From positions 56,194 to 120,193 of the forward strand of contig JBAMJV010008290.1 of the NCBI GenBank assembly GCA_037951105.1: a stretch of DNA of 64,000 nt, read 5' to 3'. Made by a program: the position numbers and the translations under genes. Positions 48,901 to 58,930 of this stretch are shown here, piece by piece. How positions within the stretch are numbered: position 1 is the first letter of the stretch; each line of letters begins with the position of its first letter. This DNA is from Echinarachnius parma. Its lineage: Eukaryota; Echinodermata; Echinoidea; Clypeasteroida; Echinarachniidae. Under the pieces are notes generated by a model that was given only the letters and a program-made list of their open reading frames with translations, was not told the origin of the DNA and ran no database searches.

Positions 48901-48974
48901 GCAAACGCAGTCACATTACTCCTATCTTACAAAATCTCCACTGGTTGCCCGTGAAGGACCGTATAGTTTTTTAA
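45927..48974 (+). CDS. CR1/L2-type LINE polyprotein: endonuclease and reverse transcriptase
   Basis: An open frame of 1015 codons; the likelier start is the double Met at 45981/45984. In order it has a hydrophobic signal-like N-terminus (MPLKLHFFVFVVLLLC), a 2A-like motif C-G-D-I-N-P-N-P-G-P near residue 90, and an apurinic endonuclease domain. Endonuclease landmarks are T-I-N-A-R-S-L, S-E-T-W-L, G-D-L-N, D-V-I-L and S-D-H. The reverse transcriptase follows: N-Y-R-P-V; motif A D-L-S-S-A-F-D-T-V-D-H; motif B G-V-P-Q-G-S; motif C Y-A-D-D. It copies its own RNA at a nicked target. The frame stops at a T-run where homology continues, so the last part is frameshifted. The element sits in the minus-strand gene region but in opposite orientation. 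Confidence 0.92.
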   Translation: MPIGYTVHDFVWFTLTDTMMPLKLHFFVFVVLLLCSSTQLSHTYSCMGANYFQQFNSRVSVQSKGKYTGGPILYYSNSVSSYRVKLLICGDINPNPGPSSDDSATTSDIHRFRYTSEFLHSFNSSNNSEKWREENIVAWWRILSLGIGRGPKTHRGKRGGRGGFRDHLRLCTINARSLRNKLTIFQDFVTDNKCDIVAVSETWLSASDDAAIADLTPPGFAFLHHPRASRRGGGVGFLYRDNLSVVLNQSVNYTSFESMSAVVSNSTSSLEILVIYRPPGYQSFSLFINEFSDLLDDKLYKLSPLVITGDLNIHLDNLSSQHTQRFNDLVNGHGLCQLVTTPTHDHGHILDVILVRDSDRLSFSHLRVIPGISDHSAVTCLLRFDKPKRKDATFTSRNIKGINMVDFAKDVTSSSIMSSPTESIDDAVSRYNSELNRLLDFHAPAKTRKVRSHQDSPWYNSDISKAKQERRRLERKWRNYGKLQIDREMFCAQRDRVNYLVSKAKRSYHTRLIEDCGDDYKKLFNVANRLLNRKQSSPLPTHADDSSMAETFIQFFHLKVQKIRDSLNPNVAPLESVTSSKLETFQHSTADEIFSLLCKLPPKSCPLDPVPTILLKDCAFTFAPIISQIVNLSIDQATVPSVLKTALIRPLLKKPSLDHECLKNYRPVCNLPFLFKILERVVFSRLSDYLLEYNLFDPSQSAYRPHHSVETLLINVSSFILQEMDSGSVTAMVLLDLSSAFDTVDHDILVNTLESLGIQGQALEWFKSYLSCHTQSVILNGFTSSSRPLGCGVPQGSVGGPTLFLIYLTGLQKIFQRHSVHYHLYADDIQIFVSFSPHQIKASQTLRNLEHCIADIDAWMKSNSLQLNRSKCEFMLFGSKLQLSKLDIVSISISGNDIPLSSACRNLGVMLDSQMSMSNQITSMCKSVRYQLRNIGFIRKYLTRSATEKLVHSLVSSRLDFGNGLLYNIPNSQIAKLQKLQNAAARIVSLSSKRSHITPILQNLHWLPVKDRIVF

Positions 48975-49395
48975 ATTCTTCTATCACATTGTAAATGAAA
49001 CAGCCCCTGAATATAATAAGTCTTTGTTACGTCAATACCAAACCACACGAACTTTACGATCCTCTAACTCTGGTCTTTTACACATTCCATTTTCTAAAAA
49101 GTCTTGGGGGAACGAGCTTTTGCTCATGCCGGACCAGCCCTGTGGAATTCATTACCACAAGAGCTGAAGAACTCCAACTCTTCGGCATCCTTCAAGGGCA
49201 ACCTAAAATCTCATTTGTTCACTTGTGCGTTTTGAAGACAGACATTCTTTATGTATATATATATTCCTTTTCTATGATGTACAAAATTTCCTTATGTTCG
49301 TAATGTATTTATGTTGTAAAGCGCCTTGAGCATTTAATCAAAATGGATTATGGCGCTATATAAATCTTATGTATTATTATTATTATTTATTATAC
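48975..49395 (+). mobile_element. Frameshifted C-terminus, 3' UTR and (ATT)n tail of the CR1/L2-type LINE
   Basis: After the stop at 48972-48974 the expected LINE C-terminus continues in another frame (codons for L-R-S-S-N-S-G-L-L-H-I-P at about 49052-49087). It shifts again near the G-run at 49105, then reads a conserved end (G-P-A-L-W-N-S-L-P-Q-E-L). The 3' UTR has 'gtaaagcgccttgagca' and 'ggcgctatataaat' followed by an ATT repeat (49371-49395), the standard end of CR1/L2-group elements. Two single-base indels in homopolymers are enough to explain the breaks. Confidence 0.82.
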
Positions 49396-49437
49396 AAAAC
49401 GTTCTTGAACTCACAACTTTACGGTAACAAATTTGAT

Positions 49438-51660
49438 CTTCTTCTTCTTCTTCTTCTGGTGTAGTACAGTCCACCTACTGGTGTATCGCGTACTGGTTTG
49501 GCGGGCTCAGTGCAGTATGTACAGTGCAATAATAAAATGACTAAGTTCTATGTGCATTTAAAAAGATGCTCGCCTCCCACTAACGAAGCTGGGTTTCCTG
49601 TACCTTCTGCCGAAACTGGTCTACAGATGTGCAGTTGACCATGTCCCTTGGCAGAGCATTCCACAGTCGGATGGAGTCGGGGAAGAATGCTCGTTGGTAC
49701 AGGAGAGTTCTTGCAAATGGAACAATGAATTTATGTGTGTGTCCTCTTTGAGATTGCAGGTTGGAGGTGTTCACGTGGGATGTCGATGAGACAATGCACT
49801 ATCCTGTACACCATCACCACCTTAAACTGGGCCCTCCGTTCCTGCAGTGTCGGCCACTGAAGTTGATGAAGCATTGTTGTGACACTGCTTGTACGTCGGA
49901 AATCGTTGTATATGAACCGAGCGTAACGGCGTTGTATCATCTCCAGTTTGTTGATGTTTTTTTGGGTAGAGGGATCCCAGACTGTGCACGCATACTCTAC
50001 AATGGGGCGGATCAGAGCCTTGTAGCAAAGCACCTTCGTGTTGCGCGGACAAGGTCCGATGTTACGTTGCAGGAAGGCACTTGCAGAGCTAGCCTTTTTT
50101 GCGACAGCATTGGCGTGTTGGTTCCAGCTGAGGTCTTTTGCTAGATGCACCCCAAGGTACTTGGCTGAGTCTGGGCTGTCAAGTGTGTGGTCATGGATTG
50201 TGTAGCGGAAGGTTATGAGCTTCTTCTTCTTGGAGACATGAAGTACTTGGCATTTCTTTGGGTTGAAATCCATTAGCCAATCCTTTTCCCACCTCTCGAG
50301 TGAGGTTAGGTCTTCTTGGAGTTGGGTGGCATCGGCTTCTGTCTTTATGTCTCGGTACAACATGCAATCATCTGCAAACAATCTCACCTTGGTGTTTGGT
50401 GATACGTACTCCGGGAGATCGTTAACGAATAGGAGGAAGAGGAGGGGCCCTAGCACACTTCCTTGGGGTACGCCGGATGTGACTTCTGATGTTTCTGAAG
50501 TTACTCCTTCCAAGACAACTTGTTGAGATCTGTCCTTGAGGAAGTTTCTGATCCAGTTATGAGTCGTGCTGGTAATTCCATAGAAGTCCAATTTATACAA
50601 AAGTCTTGCATGGGGAACCTTGTCAAAGGAACCCATGTTGAGCGTCAGAAAGAATCTTGGCCTCCTCAAGGTGTGACATCATGTTGCTCGTAACTATGTG
50701 TTCCATGATCTTGCAGGTGATTGACGTGAGTGAGATAGGCCTGTAATTTGCTGGCTTGCACTTCTCACCACTTTTGAATATGGGAGCAACATCAGCCTTC
50801 CTCCAATCGTCTGGTATTTCACCCTGGTCAAGTGATGCCTGGAAGAGTAGTTTGAATACCGGGGTGATTTCTAAGGCGAGATCCTTCAGCAGTATGGGTG
50901 GTATTCTGTCTGGCCCAGGTGCTTTGTAGATGTCCAAACAAGAGAGGAGCTTGTATACACCAGCAGCACATATGTTGATGTGAGGCATTTTTGGATGTGG
51001 GCTCTTACCTTTGTCTTTGATGCTGGTAGCATCTTCATCATGGTTGAAGACAGACGTGAACTGTGAGTTCAGGATCCTGGCTTTGGTCTTGCTATCAGAA
51101 AACACGATTCCCTCGGAGGACTTCAGAGGAGCTAGACCTGATGAGTCGCATTTCTTTCCATTTATGAAGCTCCAGAATCTCTTTGGGTTGCTTTTAGAGT
51201 CCGGGCTCACAATGTCGGTAAGGAAGTTGTTGTATGCTTGCTTGCATTCTGACCTACACTGTGACTTGAGATGCTGGTATCTCTTAAAGTCCTTTGCCTT
51301 CTTGGAATTCTTAGCCTTTGCAAAGCTTCTCTTTTTCCGTCTAGTAAGGCGTTTCACAGTTGTGTTGATCCACGGCTGGTTAAATCGAGAAGACGTCATC
51401 TTGGATGGTACGTGTCTGTCGAAAAGGAGGAGGAGGGTAGACTTGATGTCATCCCACATCTCAGCGATCGGGCTGTCGGTTTTGTACTTCTCTACAAATT
51501 TTAATTGAAAAGTCTTGCACTCTTCCCTCATGTCTTGCAGTTTTGCTTTTTTCCAGAGGTAGATTTTACGTTTCCTTGGTTTGATCCTTCTGGGGGTGAT
51601 ATCAGTATCGACGAACACGATGTCGTGGTCACTGATGCCAGGGAGAGCAGCACAACGGAT
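49438..51660 (-). pseudogene. 5'-truncated, internally deleted Jockey/CR1-like LINE
   Basis: Transcribed leftward. It begins in the last part of the endonuclease (G-I-S-D-H-D-I-V at about 51650-51620) and continues through a linker and the first reverse transcriptase motifs (A-P-G-P-D-R-I-P, N-Y-R-P-I-S-L-T-S). At about 50625-50670 the segment between Q-H-G-F and F-D-K-V-P-H is missing, so motif A is damaged and the frame shifts. The rest keeps G-V-P-Q-G-S-V-L-G-P, F-A-D-D-C and K-Y-L-G-V. Another frameshift at about 49740 precedes the end R-L-W-N-A-L-P. The tail is (GAA)n on the minus strand at 49438-49457. It cannot be active. Confidence 0.88.
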
Positions 51661-52013
51661 TGATGAATGACTACACAGTATTGATATAGATTATTAAACA
51701 ACAGCATTTTCGTTGATCTTCATAAGACATGCGATATGGTTAATGATACACATTAATTGTATGAATTATCTTGTATGAATTATGGATATTTAATATCTAC
51801 CGTACAGATCTTTTAACTTTGTTGGTATGTGCAAAAAGTGATGAATGGTTGATAGAATGTTTATTATTGTTATGTGTCAGATTTGAAAGAGCATAGAATT
51901 TTAATTACAGAATCAACTTTTTTTGTATTATTTGATTTGATTTTATTGTCCACATTCAAGGTTTAAAATACAATGTATAAACAAAGCATACAAAACAATT
52001 CTTCAATCACACG

Positions 52014-52085
52014 GTCCCCGTGGCCTAGTGGTTAAGGCGTCAGCGTTCCAAGCTGGAGACCCGGGTTCGAGTCCTGGCGGAGACC
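52014..52085 (+). tRNA. tRNA-Gly(UCC)-like sequence, copy 1 (possibly pseudogene or SINE head)
   Basis: A full cloverleaf can be drawn by hand. The acceptor stem is GTCCCCG/CGGAGAC with one C-A mismatch, D arm GCCT/AGGC with A14, GG and A21, anticodon stem TCAGC/GCTGG, loop GTTCCAA giving anticodon UCC, T arm CCGGG/CCTGG with loop TTCGAGT. A box TGGCCTAGTGG and B box GGTTCGAGTCC match consensus, and TTTTT follows within 5 bases. Odd points are G at position 32, the mismatch, discriminator C73, and a shared non-tRNA flank of about 60 bp with copy 2. Confidence 0.6.
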
Positions 52086-52412
52086 AATTTTTCGACCAGT
52101 GCCTTTTTTCATTTGGAGGATTAAAGGGAGGAACAATGCTCATTAAGCTACGCCTGTTATTCTTCCTTCTCAATCATTTATGATTATTCTTTGCATTATT
52201 TAAATATTGGAAGAAACCAAAGCTGTATGTATTAGTTCTCCTTTCGTTTATATATATGTTCTAACTAATACTTGAATCACTCCTTTGTGATCCAGCTGAA
52301 GTACAGGCGGCTTGCATTGTTCGTAACTCCTTCCCCATGAATTAATTGAGTACAAAGGGCCGAGAGATTGGCTTGCCAATGACCTGAATTTGGATCTGTC
52401 TACAATCACACG

Positions 52413-52484
52413 GTCCCCGTGGCCTAGTGGTTAAGGCGTCAGCGTTCCAAGCTGGAGACCCGGGTTCGAGTCCTGGCGGAGACC
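52413..52484 (+). tRNA. tRNA-Gly(UCC)-like sequence, copy 2 (possibly pseudogene or SINE head)
   Basis: Identical to copy 1 over the whole tRNA-like part, 399 bp downstream. The flank before ('caatcacacg') and about 60 bp after ('aatttttcgaccagtgcc', 'ttggaggattaaagggagg') are shared too. That fits either a recent duplication of a tRNA gene or two copies of a tRNA-derived SINE. Confidence 0.6.
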
Positions 52485-53010
52485 AATTTTTCGACCAGTG
52501 CCTTTTTCCATTTGGAGGATTAAAGGGAGGAACAATGCACGCCTATTATTTTTCCTCCTCAATCATATATAACAACTTTACATAACAACTAATACTGCAA
52601 ATATACATCTACATAATTATATACAAACAAGTAAAGCTTGATCAGATATAAACAAGTAACGTTTGATCAGAATCGGTTCAAAGATGGCTGAAATATCCAA
52701 AACTATAACCATTTGTAATTATTGTGCGGCCCTACTATAATTCACTAAATTTGAACTAGCCGTTGAACAAATATGCTTACACATGTAAAATATGTACAAT
52801 AGATGTTTGTAAATAGTTGTTGATGATCTCTTTATTTAATTTATATTTCAACCAAACATCACGTACACAATTTTTGTATTAAAAATGCATGAAACCAATT
52901 AGTTTTTAGAAAGCACCTTTTGGAGCTTTAACGGCTATCTTTGAATGATGGAAAGCTTTTTACTTGGTCGTTTGTAATTTTCTATACATTTTGAACATGG
53001 TGGAGTTAGA

Positions 53011-54224
53011 ACTATAAGTCACGAATGCTTTTACTATACTATAAATTTGCCGAATTTCTTGCTAGGTTACAAATGCTTACGAATGCCCATGCAAATTTTA
53101 CAAATGTTTTATGATCACTACAAATGCCTTGCCGGCAATAAGAATAACTTGTGATTGCTTACGCAAATTTGAAATGCGCGGCAAATTCGCCGAAAATCAT
53201 ATAAACTTTACAATAGCTTAAAAATCGATTCACCGAAATCCTAGCTTACGCATGCCCTTGCAAATCTTCAAAATGTCTTATGATCACTATACAAATATAT
53301 TGCCAAAAATAAGAATGGCTTAAGAAATTATGAGAAATAATGTGAATATGTTGTCCTTTCGAATTAAATGATGCTCTCACAAAGTAGTGAATATCCTTGT
53401 GAATGGGTAACGGATGCAATTCGCCATCATGTGCAATGATCACAAGGTGATCGAAAGACAATCGTAAATGTTTCGTTAGCATTCGCGGTCGCTCATGCGT
53501 GTTGCGAATATTAGAAAAAATATGCTCCTAATATTCGTAAAGAAGCTGCATAATCTCATCCTTTTCTCAATATTTTCGTAAGCAATGGCAAGCCATGACA
53601 AAGCATTTATAGTTATCGTATTAGATAATTGTAAGATTCGCAAGGGCATTCGAAAGCATTCGTTACATTCGCCCCGTGTGATGTCGCTTCAAAGTAGCCA
53701 GAATTGTATAAATGTCCCGTATTCCCTTGCCCTATCCGCCATCATGTATGATTTGTGTAGTCGTTTCATTTGTAAGGTGTTCGCAGGAATTCGCAGGGTC
53801 AAAGGTAAGCATTGGCAATTAATGTGGTGATTTGATTGTTAAAGGTAGTTAAATACATTTGCTAACACGGCAAATCTTTCTAAAAATGTACATGAAACTA
53901 GGAAATAATGTTAATAAAATGCCTGAGAAATATCAAATCAATTGACCCCTTACTTCTTCAATAAACGATTTAAATACTTTTACTGTTTTACTTCGGGGAA
54001 AAAATTACTCAGCTGGTAAGAAAAAGCATTCTTTACAATTTAAGGGATCATAGCTGTCTTATGATTGCTGAAAGGTAAACCCAAAACAACTTTAATTTTT
54101 TCTTCTTCTTGATTTTTTGTATTATTTTTTGGGGGGTTAGGGAATGAACTTGTAACTTTGACATTTAAACGAGCAATGAATAATACGAATTTTGGTTTCA
54201 TCTGTCATTAGGTTAAGTACGCAC
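53011..54224. repeat. AT-rich repeat with internal direct and inverted copies
   Basis: 'gcttacgaatgcccatgcaaatt' at about 53079 and 'gcttacgcatgcccttgcaaatc' at about 53246 begin two diverged copies of a stretch of about 80 bp. An inverted relative ('aagggcattcgaaagcattcg') is at 53641-53663. This suggests an old inverted-repeat element. From about 53850 to 54224 I see nothing. Confidence 0.45.
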
Positions 54225-54955
54225 AGGGGGTGTAGGCAAGTAAATCTCCCCCCCCCCCCCCCCGCCCCCTCTCGAACAAGTTATGATAATTGAAAACTTA
54301 TAACCATTCTTCCTAGTAACATTGTTCAAATTCTTAAAATCCAATTTGAATTGTTGCGGTTCCCTCATACCTTGTTGTATTTGTATTAACAATAGAAGAA
54401 TTGGTCAGGCTATGTTTTTTTTCTCGAATTTCTCTTTCGTTAAAAGATATTTACGCTTGAAGTTTGTATATGCTAAACTATCAACTGGATAGTCGTAACG
54501 CAGGGGCGTAGACAATGGGGGGATGCGGGGTATGCACCCCCCCCCCCCCCCCCACCTCACAAGGTGGGGGATGACATGTACAATCATCCCACTCAGTCAC
54601 TTCGCTCCCTCGGGCTTGGTCCCATCGCTCCCTCGCAATGTCTCACTCTCACATCAGCCCTGTGCGTGTGGTTGGGCATGAGCCCCTACACACACAACAA
54701 TCGTGAGCCCCCTTAGGTTTTTGCCCCCCCCCCCCAATCCAAAACTGCTTCCGGCGCGCCTGGTCTCGACCAAATGAATGATCTTGCCCCCCCCCCCCCC
54801 CCCCCCCCCATGAGAAGACTTTCAACCAATTCCCTCGGTCTCGAAAAAATTAGGCAGGCGGTCTCGGCGGGGAACAAATTGGTCTCGATCCGGTGAACGG
54901 CAAATCATCCCCCCCCCCCCCCCCCCCAGGTGTAAGAACCTGTCTACGCCACTGG
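54225..54955. repeat. C-homopolymer-rich repeats
   Basis: Runs of 16 C (54248-54263), 17 C (54537-54553), 12 C (54724-54735), 23 C (54787-54809) and 19 C (54909-54927) lie within repeats that open or close with 'ggcgtagac' and 'gtctacgcc'. Parts of family M2 (54296-54500) lie between. No coding potential. Confidence 0.75.
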
Positions 54956-55060
54956 CACTGAGTCAGTAAATATCACTTTGCATTTTTGTTTATTACTCGG
55001 CCATAAAACGTCCATTGTGTGAAATGTTTACACAATACCCAGTGATATCACATAACAACA
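54296..55060 (+). repeat. Interspersed repeat family M2, copy interrupted by C-rich insertion
   Basis: 54310-54500 ('cctagtaacattgttcaaat', 'ggttccctcataccttgttg', 'tctctttcgtt') and 54958-55060 ('atatcactttgcattttt', 'attactcggcca') match the continuous copy at 56762-57060. The C-rich block at 54505-54955 is inserted between them. Confidence 0.6.
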
Positions 55061-55063
55061 ATG

Positions 55064-55848
55064 TACAGAGTGTATAAAGAAAAGAGGTACTCGAAGTTGA
55101 AAGGTCAATTATTTCAATATAATATATTTTCGTACTATAAAAGTGATGTTGCTGTACAGATCGAGTGACTATTTAGCTTTCATTTGATACCTTTTCTGAA
55201 TCAGCAGTGCCACGCATTGCTGTGTTCTTCGTTGTTGAAGATGACTGCAAAACCCACTTTTTGCAAGTTTTTGCTAATTTCTTGAAATTGATGCTGCCAT
55301 ACGTAATTAATGTTTTGTTTTGTTTTGTGAATGAATGAATCGTTTAATTGAATACATTCAATAATCATGCATGCCTGAGTACATTGTTATTGAACATTTG
55401 CGCCGGCGGACATCCACCAGAATGAGTTTTTGAAGTTGGATGGCGACCAATGTCCCCTGTTTTAACACCTTGTGACTTATTTATGTTGGAACATTTAAAG
55501 AACAAGGTGTTTTCATCTCCTCCTCATGAGCTGGATTTGTATGTGTGGGCCACATATGACACGACATGGATGTTTTGAACAAAACAAATATTTACATAAA
55601 TCACGCAACATTATGTGGCATCATTGATTTCAGGAATGTATTAATTAGTCAAAACGTTTCGCACCTGTCCTTTTCAACAACAAAGAACTGAACAATGCGT
55701 GGCACTGCTGATGCAGAAAAGGTATCAAATGAAAGATAAATAGCTACTCTTTACATCTATATCATGTTCATGGTACGAACGAACATATATTATTTCGAAA
55801 TAATTGTCCTTTAAACTTCCGAGTACTTTTGTTTGTATACACTCTGTA
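55064..55848 (+). mobile_element. Decayed mariner-like element
   Basis: The ends read TACAGAGTGTAT on the left and its complement on the right. Inverted homology extends about 190 bp inward on each side, including 'gcagtgccacgcattg'. The 785-bp element holds only a scrap of transposase (55441-55578, 45 codons before a stop). It resembles the C-terminal catalytic block of mariner transposases (W-R-P-x-S-P-x-L-T-P-C-D-L-F ... L-K-N-K-V-F), where the Asp is the third catalytic residue. The rest of the transposase is lost. Confidence 0.7.
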
Positions 55849-56761
55849 CATTGTATCAAGCATGCGTCACTGTTTGCATAGGTTAAAGATAGTAACAAAG
55901 ATACTAAAATCCTTTTTGTTGTTTTATTTTGCACTTTTTAGGTGACCGAGCAAAAATCATAGAAGAAACGAAACATTGTCAAAAGCGGCAAGAACTTGAG
56001 CATGTCATTTCGATGTTGTGATATAAATCAGGTGCTTGAATGCACTGATCAGGGTTTGTCAGTGAAACGATGCTGTTTGAAATTCCAGCCATTTAGATTT
56101 TTAAGACACACGTGGTTTACTGCATTTATCATGGTGGACCAATTTCGAAGAAATTGTAATTTTTTCTTTAATTTATTCTCAGTCAACCATGAATTAATTG
56201 CGACATCTTATTTTTGTAGTGTTTCTAGCTGTCATAAAAACATTTTGGTAAAACGAAAACTTAAAACAATTCCTCGTTATGATAGGAAGTGTATTTGTTT
56301 AGGAGGGAGGCTTGTTTTTGTGTTTAGGTTTAGATCGTGTTGTACACTTCTCGTGAACTGATTGAATCGCAATTCATATACTGTACCTCGCATATGCGAT
56401 GTCCTCTCATCTATCATTATCGTGTTGTCAGTCTTAGTAAAGGTCGCTCTGTGAAAAGAAAAGAAGGTGGTATAACTAGTGTTAATGTTAATGAGTACAT
56501 AATTGTCTATCCCAAATCATACCAAAATGCATGAATACATTACTCACAATGTTTTCACTGAACTTAAATATTGTCCTGGATACTTTCAGGTGTCAAATAG
56601 TTCCAATTATATCTAGCTTTGAAAATATTTTTTAAATCAAATTTGTGAAATAAAATGTCATATTTAGCACTGTTGTTAATTAAATACAAAATTAGTGAAT
56701 ACATTTGGAAGTATATTTATATGAATTCGAATTAATTTGTCATAATCATTAATATTTAAAG
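55849..56761. other. No supported feature
   Basis: AT-rich. A 121-codon open frame (55996-56361) has no domain I recognise, and no repeat partner in the window was seen. Confidence 0.5.
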
Positions 56762-57130
56762 GGACTTAGTAACATTGTCCAAATCCTCAAAATAATTTTT
56801 TATTCTAGCGGTTCCCTCATACCTTGTTGTATTAACAATACAATCATGGGACCGGTTTCGGTTTTTCAAATTTCCCTTTCGTTACAAAGATATGTACGAT
56901 CGAAGTATTCAGATTAAAAAAAACTCCCGTGGAGTTTTTGAAACCGTGTACAAAGTGAGTGCAGTGAGTTAGTTAATATCACTTTGCATTTTCGCTCATT
57001 ACTTGGCCATGCAATGTCCTTTTCACACAATACCCTGGTGACATATGAGATAACAACAATATACATTGCATCAACCCGTCATCACTTTTTACACATGTCA
57101 ACAAAGTTACTAGATCCCTTAAAAGTACAT
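56762..57130 (+). repeat. Interspersed repeat family M2, second copy
   Basis: Continuous copy: 'agggacttagtaacattgtcc', 'ggttccctcataccttgttg', 'atatcactttgcattttcgc', 'attacttggcca'. It continues to 'tttacacatgtcaacaaagttactagatccctt', which is the complement of the start of the repeat at 59695. Confidence 0.65.
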
Positions 57131-58027
57131 ACAATGTTTCTTTACATTATCTTGTTGTATATAAATACTTGTTAATTTGTAAATTACGTTATTAATAAGT
57201 CCTCGTACACTTTGTAATTTATTTATAATACATATGTATGATTGTACTTTTATTGACTTAATTGAAAAGATTTTATTTAATGTCCACACCATGTAGATCA
57301 CGTCGGAACTGTTGGGCGTACATTACAAATGAATTTTACAATTCAAATACATTACGAAATATAATAAGAAATTCATGTAACAATACTTGAAGATCATATA
57401 AATGCAAAACGAAGCAGGGCAAACTTATATTTACACTTACTCTTTTCATATCTTACACTATATATAATATCATTAATAAACTGGCAAATACATAAAGTAA
57501 ATTCAATGAAAGAATACAGCTATGGTGATTATCAGTGGACTTACGAAGGCAGTTCCACTATAAATAAAGGCTGTATTGCTGTGAAATGATACAAGATTAA
57601 TTTATCATCTGTATACTGGCGAGCGTAAAATAAGTGACCCAACTATTTTTCATTGAAAATACATTGCCAGACAGGTTTTACAAAGCACCCTAAATAATAT
57701 GACATACTAGGCAAAATTGTGGGGTTATGTTGTAAGTAAAATGAAACTGTTCACAATGTATTTGTTTTGTTACTTCTTTGTTTTGATTGTTACTTTTTAC
57801 CCTATGTAAATAATGATCACACCTAAATAATCATATTGTTAAAATTAAGTTAACCTAAATTCAAATTAAATTATGCCAGAAATGTAGGGACTCATTTAAA
57901 CAAAAACATGTTCATATAATTCAAAACTGACATTCTTGAAATAACATGCGTTTCGATGAAGGAACGCAATTAAAAAACGGGTTCAATTGGCAAGAATGTA
58001 TTAATTGGGTTTCGAGAAAAGACTTAC
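57131..58027. other. AT-rich intronic-type sequence
   Basis: Downstream (minus strand) of Reeler exon 2. I searched for the continuation of the Reeler fold and found no convincing exon. Confidence 0.5.
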
Positions 58028-58271
58028 GATATGTTGACTTCTTGAACATCTACACTCAATGGCGGCGTCCATGTAAATGTATTATATATTGGTTTATCGC
58101 CAATAGTTGTACTGGTCACTGCAGAATCACTCAATCCTCCACAACGAATAGTTCGAAAGTAGTGGTCAGAGTCTGATGTCGACCACCTCCCCACGATGGT
58201 ACCAGTCTCCGTGTCTCGGGCTTGCAGGAGGATACCCCTCAATGGCACCATGTCTGACGAAGTTAAGATGA
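58028..58271 (-). CDS. Reeler-domain exon 2
   Basis: An exon of 244 bp. The acceptor is 'gctacag' ending at 58272 and the donor is a perfect GTAAGT at 58027-58022. It starts in phase 1 and ends in phase 2. Joined to exon 1 it completes the middle of a Reeler domain: P-L-R-G-I-L-L-Q-A-R-D, then R-C-G-G-L-S-D-S-A-V-T, then T-F-T-W-T-P-P. These match the F-x-G-F-L-L-Q-A-R, C-x-x-x-x-D-A-V-T-H and F-x-W-x-A-P landmarks of the family. Reeler domains are extracellular and occur in reelin, spondins, ferric-chelate reductase 1 and insect defence proteins; the downstream domains decide which, and I do not see them. Confidence 0.85.
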
Positions 58272-58493
58272 CTGTAGCACAGCAAATAAAACAAGATAAT
58301 AATTATGATAATGTGTGTCCGATATGAGTCCGATAAGGAATGACTGTAGCTCAGCAAATGAACAACAGAATATGATTCTTTGCGTTCGAGTCCGATAAGG
58401 GATGACTAGAATTCAAGAGTTTGGTTTCATGTTTGCTTATCTATGATATATTGCATTAGGTCTACGTATTGTTAGCATGATTTAAGGTGGGTA

Positions 58494-58930
58494 TCATCAT
58501 CATCATCATCATCATCATCTGGACAGGAGTGTAGGGTAGCCCTGTAGATCTCCCGGTCATAAACACGTTGATAGCATTCCTTTTACTGACTGTGCACAGC
58601 ATGCGCGCATGGAAGTCAAACGATATCAAATCTTTGATTTAACCAAACAATATCCAGGCCATGTTTGAAAGTGACGGCGCTAGTAGCAGTGACTAATGAC
58701 GCAGGAAGACTGTTCCATGAACTTATAACACGCTTGCTGAAGAAACTGCTTCTGAGGTTGAGTTTACAACGGGTAGTAAAAAACTTCGGAGGATGTCCAC
58801 GAGTACGTAGGTAATCAGATCTGACAAAAAAAAAATGTTCTGGATCGATTCTGTCAATACCGTGCAGGATTTTGTAGACTTGGATCATATCTCCCCTCTC
58901 CCTTCGGTAGTGAAGAGAGAAAAGCTCAAT
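58494..58930 (-). pseudogene. 3' fragment of a non-LTR retrotransposon
   Basis: On the minus strand the frame from about 58915 reads the C-terminal LINE pattern R-G-D-M-I-Q-V-Y-K-I-L, then S-W-N-S-L-P, and stops at about 58616. The tail is a GAT repeat (58494-58519). Only the last 90 or so codons are kept. It lies in intron 1 of the Reeler gene, same strand. Confidence 0.8.

Larger units (their letters stand above)
51810..53010 (+). repeat. Interspersed repeat family M, copy interrupted by tRNA-like segment
   Basis: 51810-51927 matches the start of the repeat seen at 59695-59940 ('aactttgttg', 'gtgtca(g/a)atttgaaagagcata'). The homology resumes at about 52655 ('gatcagaatcggttca') and runs to about 53010 ('catggtggagttagaactata'). 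The 730-bp intervening stretch carries the two tRNA-like sequences and is an insertion relative to the other copies. Confidence 0.65.

Noticed and set aside
55996-56361. 121-codon open frame rich in Cys and Phe
   Set aside because: No domain, no splice or promoter context and AT-driven composition; chance cannot be excluded.
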